A stretch of DNA of 6,199 bases from positions 1 through 6,199 of the forward strand of contig JALWJU010000184.1 in NCBI GenBank assembly GCA_026997055.1, given 5' to 3'. Position numbers and translations under genes: made by a program. The stretch is from Paracoccaceae bacterium (GTDB lineage Bacteria > Pseudomonadota > Alphaproteobacteria > Rhodobacterales > Rhodobacteraceae). Shown piece by piece: positions 3,862 through 6,199 of the stretch. Numbering within the stretch: position 1 is the stretch's first letter; every line of letters starts with the position of its first letter. Below the pieces are notes generated by a model. It was not told the origin of the DNA. It ran no database searches and was given only the letters and a program-made list of their open reading frames with translations.

Positions 3862-6199
3862 ATGACAAGACCTGAAAACATCCAGATCGACACATCCCCG
3901 CCCGTTTCCGACGAGATCCGCAAGACGACCTGCTACATGTGCGCCTGCCGCTGCGGCATCAATGTGCATCTGAAGGGGGGCGAGGTGGTCTATATCGAGG
4001 GCAACCGCGACCATCCGGTGAACCAGGGCGTGCTCTGCGGCAAGGGCTCTTCGGGGATCATGCAGCACCTGGCGCCCTCGCGGCTGAAGAACCCGATGAA
4101 GCGGGTAGGCGAGCGCGGCTCGGGCGAGTTCGAGGAGATCAGTTGGGACGAGGCGCTCGACATCGCCGTGAGCTGGCTGAAGCCCATTCGCGAGAGCGAT
4201 CCGAAGAAGCTCGCCTTCTTCACCGGGCGCGATCAGAGCCAGAGCTTCACCGGCTGGTGGGCGCAGAATTTCGGCACCCCCAATTATGCCGCTCATGGCG
4301 GCTTCTGCTCGGTCAACATGGCCGCGGGGGGCATCTACACGATGGGCGGGGCATTCTGGGAATTCGGCCAGCCGGATTGGGACCGCACGAAGCTCTTCGT
4401 GCTGTTCGGCGTGGCCGAGGACCATGACAGCAACCCGATCAAGATCGGCATCGGCAAGGTCAAGGCCAATGGCGGCCGGGTCGTGGGGGTGAACCCGATC
4501 CGCTCGGGCTACAATGCCGTGGCCGATGACTGGTACGGGATCACCCCTGGCACCGACGGGCTGTTCATCCTCGCGCTGGTGCATGAGCTGATGCGCGCGG
4601 GCAAGATCGACGTGGAATATCTGGCCCGCTACACCAATGCCGGCTTCCTCGTCAACGAAGACCCCGAGAGCGAGGAGCGCGGCCTGTTCCTGCGTGATGA
4701 GGACGGCACCCCGCAGGTGATCGACCGCGCCACCGGCAAGCTCGCGCCTTACGACAAGAAGGGCGTGATGCCCGACCTTGCCGCCAGCCATACGGTCAAT
4801 GGTGTGACCCACCGCACCGTCATGCAGCTTATGGCCGAGCGCTACATGGCCGACGAATACTCCCCCGACGCCGTGGCCGAGCGCTGCGGGATCAGCGCCG
4901 AGCGCATTCGCGCGCTGGCCGCCGAGATGGCGCGGGTGGCGTTTGAAGAAGAGATCGTGATCGAGCAGCCCTGGACCGACTGGAAGGGCCAGAAGCACGA
5001 GCGCATGATCGGCCGTCCGGTCTCGATGCACGCGATGCGCGGGATCAGCGCACATTCCAACGGCTTCCAGACCGCCCGCGCCCTGCACCTGCTGCAGATC
5101 ATGCTGGGCAGCGTCGAGGTGCCCGGTGGCTTCCGCTTCAAGCCGCCATACCCCAAGCCGCCCGAGGCGCATCCCAAGCCCCATGCGGGCGCCCGGCCCG
5201 GCAAGCCGCTCGACGGTCCGCATCTGGGTTATCCGCTCGGCCCCGAGCACCTGCTGATCAACGAGGACGGTACGGCGAAACGCATCGACAAGGCCTTTAC
5301 CTGGGAGAACCCGCTATCGGCCCACGGCCTCATGCACATGGTCATTTCCAATGCCCATGCGGGCGATCCCTACAAGATCGACACCCTGTTCATGTTCATG
5401 GCCAACATGGCCTGGAATTCGACCATGAACACCTCGAAAACCATGGAGATGCTCACCGACAAGGACGAGAACGGCGAATATGTCATCCCCCACATCATCT
5501 ATGCCGACAGCTATTCGTCGGAGATGGTGGCCTATGCCGACCTGATCCTGCCCGACACCACCTATCTGGAGCGTCACGACTGCATCTCGCTCCTGGACCG
5601 GCCGATCTGCGAGGCCGAGGCGGCGGCGGATGCGATCCGCTGGCCGGTGGTCGAGCCCGACCGCAACGTGCGCGGCTTTCAGACCGTGCTGATCCAGCTT
5701 GGCGTGAAGCTGGGCCTGCCGGGAATGGTCGATGACGAGGGCAAGGCGATCTACGAGGATTATGCCGATTACATCGTCAACCACCAGCGCCGCCCCGGTG
5801 TCGGCCCGCTGGCGGGCTGGCGCGGCAAGGATGGCGAGAGTCACGGGCGCGGCGAGCCGAACCCGGACCAGCTTCAGCGCTATATCGACAATGGCGGCTT
5901 CTGGATCGGCCATATCCCGGAGGAGGCGCAGTTCTACAAGCCGTGGAATCAGGCCTATCAGGACTGGGCGGTGGAGATCGGCCTGGTCGATGCGCCGGCG
6001 CCCTATGTGTTCAACCTCTACTCCGAACCCCTGCGCAAGATGCAGGCTGCGGCCGAGGGGATCGGCGACATCCAGCCGCCCGAGCATCTGCGTGCCCGCA
6101 TCCGGCGTACCATGGACCCGATGCCGGTCTGGTACGAGCCGTTTGAGGACGAAAATGTGGATGTGAACGAATTCCCCATCCACGCCCTGACCCAGCGGC
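3862..6199 (+). CDS. soeA: SoeA, catalytic subunit of cytoplasmic sulfite dehydrogenase (molybdopterin oxidoreductase), 3' end cut by window
   Basis: 779 residues are visible and the gene continues past the right edge; the family is roughly 950-1000 residues, so about 200 are missing. Cys24, Cys27, Cys31 and Cys59 form the CX2CX3CX27C [4Fe-4S] site in 'TTCYMCACRCGI' to 'LCGKG', with Lys61 next to the cluster. Cys149 in HGGFCSVNM is the likely molybdenum ligand. PGTDGLFILALVHEL (about residues 229-243), 'SEMVAYADLILPDTTYLER' (near 553-571) and 'FPIHALTQR' at the cut, the start of the C-terminal guanine dinucleotide domain, follow. There is no twin-arginine signal, so the enzyme is cytoplasmic, as in SoeABC, which oxidises sulfite to sulfate and passes electrons through SoeB and SoeC to quinone. 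A TAA at 3856-3858 in the same frame fixes the ATG at 3862; the ribosome site is weak. Residues 427-449 are proline-rich. A polysulfide or thiosulfate reductase A subunit is the alternative, but those are usually exported. Confidence 0.9.
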   Translation, partial: MTRPENIQIDTSPPVSDEIRKTTCYMCACRCGINVHLKGGEVVYIEGNRDHPVNQGVLCGKGSSGIMQHLAPSRLKNPMKRVGERGSGEFEEISWDEALDIAVSWLKPIRESDPKKLAFFTGRDQSQSFTGWWAQNFGTPNYAAHGGFCSVNMAAGGIYTMGGAFWEFGQPDWDRTKLFVLFGVAEDHDSNPIKIGIGKVKANGGRVVGVNPIRSGYNAVADDWYGITPGTDGLFILALVHELMRAGKIDVEYLARYTNAGFLVNEDPESEERGLFLRDEDGTPQVIDRATGKLAPYDKKGVMPDLAASHTVNGVTHRTVMQLMAERYMADEYSPDAVAERCGISAERIRALAAEMARVAFEEEIVIEQPWTDWKGQKHERMIGRPVSMHAMRGISAHSNGFQTARALHLLQIMLGSVEVPGGFRFKPPYPKPPEAHPKPHAGARPGKPLDGPHLGYPLGPEHLLINEDGTAKRIDKAFTWENPLSAHGLMHMVISNAHAGDPYKIDTLFMFMANMAWNSTMNTSKTMEMLTDKDENGEYVIPHIIYADSYSSEMVAYADLILPDTTYLERHDCISLLDRPICEAEAAADAIRWPVVEPDRNVRGFQTVLIQLGVKLGLPGMVDDEGKAIYEDYADYIVNHQRRPGVGPLAGWRGKDGESHGRGEPNPDQLQRYIDNGGFWIGHIPEEAQFYKPWNQAYQDWAVEIGLVDAPAPYVFNLYSEPLRKMQAAAEGIGDIQPPEHLRARIRRTMDPMPVWYEPFEDENVDVNEFPIHALTQR

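Noticed and set aside
3730..5250. A 506-codon open frame on the minus strand opposite soeA
   Set aside because: It is a by-product of GC-rich codon bias. The plus strand encodes continuous SoeA motifs there, and the minus-strand protein is His/Arg/Ala-rich with no recognisable domain.
5314..6183. A 289-codon open frame on the minus strand
   Set aside because: It lies wholly opposite the soeA coding region, shows no family motif and is low in complexity; the plus-strand frame is the real gene.
1..6199. Mobile elements, tRNA or rRNA genes, CRISPR arrays, attachment sites
   Set aside because: No transposase, integrase, terminal repeats, tRNA-like cloverleaf or spaced repeats were seen on either strand; the region looks like stable metabolic gene content.

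Overview
The window looks like a sulfur-oxidation locus from a GC-rich proteobacterium. The DsrN, TusA, DsrE2 and SoeA-type proteins, GC-rich codon third positions and tight operon packing suggest an alphaproteobacterial or purple-sulfur-type sulfur oxidizer. I lean towards a Rhodobacterales-like alphaproteobacterium, but that is an impression from the protein sequences. No 16S rRNA or other marker is present.

Layout, left to right. (1) Positions 1-92 hold the end of an unseen upstream region and a 10-bp perfect inverted repeat. (2) A plus-strand pair follows: a TrpD2/YbiB-like protein (93-1091) translationally coupled by a TGATG overlap to a DsrN-type amidase (1091-2458). (3) A strong GC hairpin with a T-tract on the minus strand lies between the convergent operons. 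(4) A minus-strand pair, dsrE2 then tusA, covers 3278-2529. (5) An AT-rich divergent control region lies at about 3279-3442. It contains overlapping face-to-face promoters and a 41-bp nested dyad. (6) A plus-strand ArsR-family regulator (3443-3769) has the cysteine pair of the persulfide sensors SqrR/BigR/sHdrR. (7) A molybdopterin oxidoreductase of SoeA type starts at 3862 and runs off the right edge after 779 residues.

How the genes may work together. TusA and DsrE2 are cytoplasmic persulfide carriers that hand sulfane sulfur to an oxidation machine (reverse Dsr, or sHdr). DsrN amidates siroheme to siroamide, the prosthetic group of DsrAB, so its presence points to the reverse-Dsr route, with the other dsr genes expected to the left of the window. 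Sulfite made by DsrAB would be oxidised to sulfate in the cytoplasm by SoeABC, whose A subunit begins here. The ArsR-type protein sits between the carrier operon and soeA and could switch both on in response to persulfide. The DsrN, TusA, DsrE2 and SoeA assignments rest on visible motifs and recall of the families. The regulatory circuit is inference.
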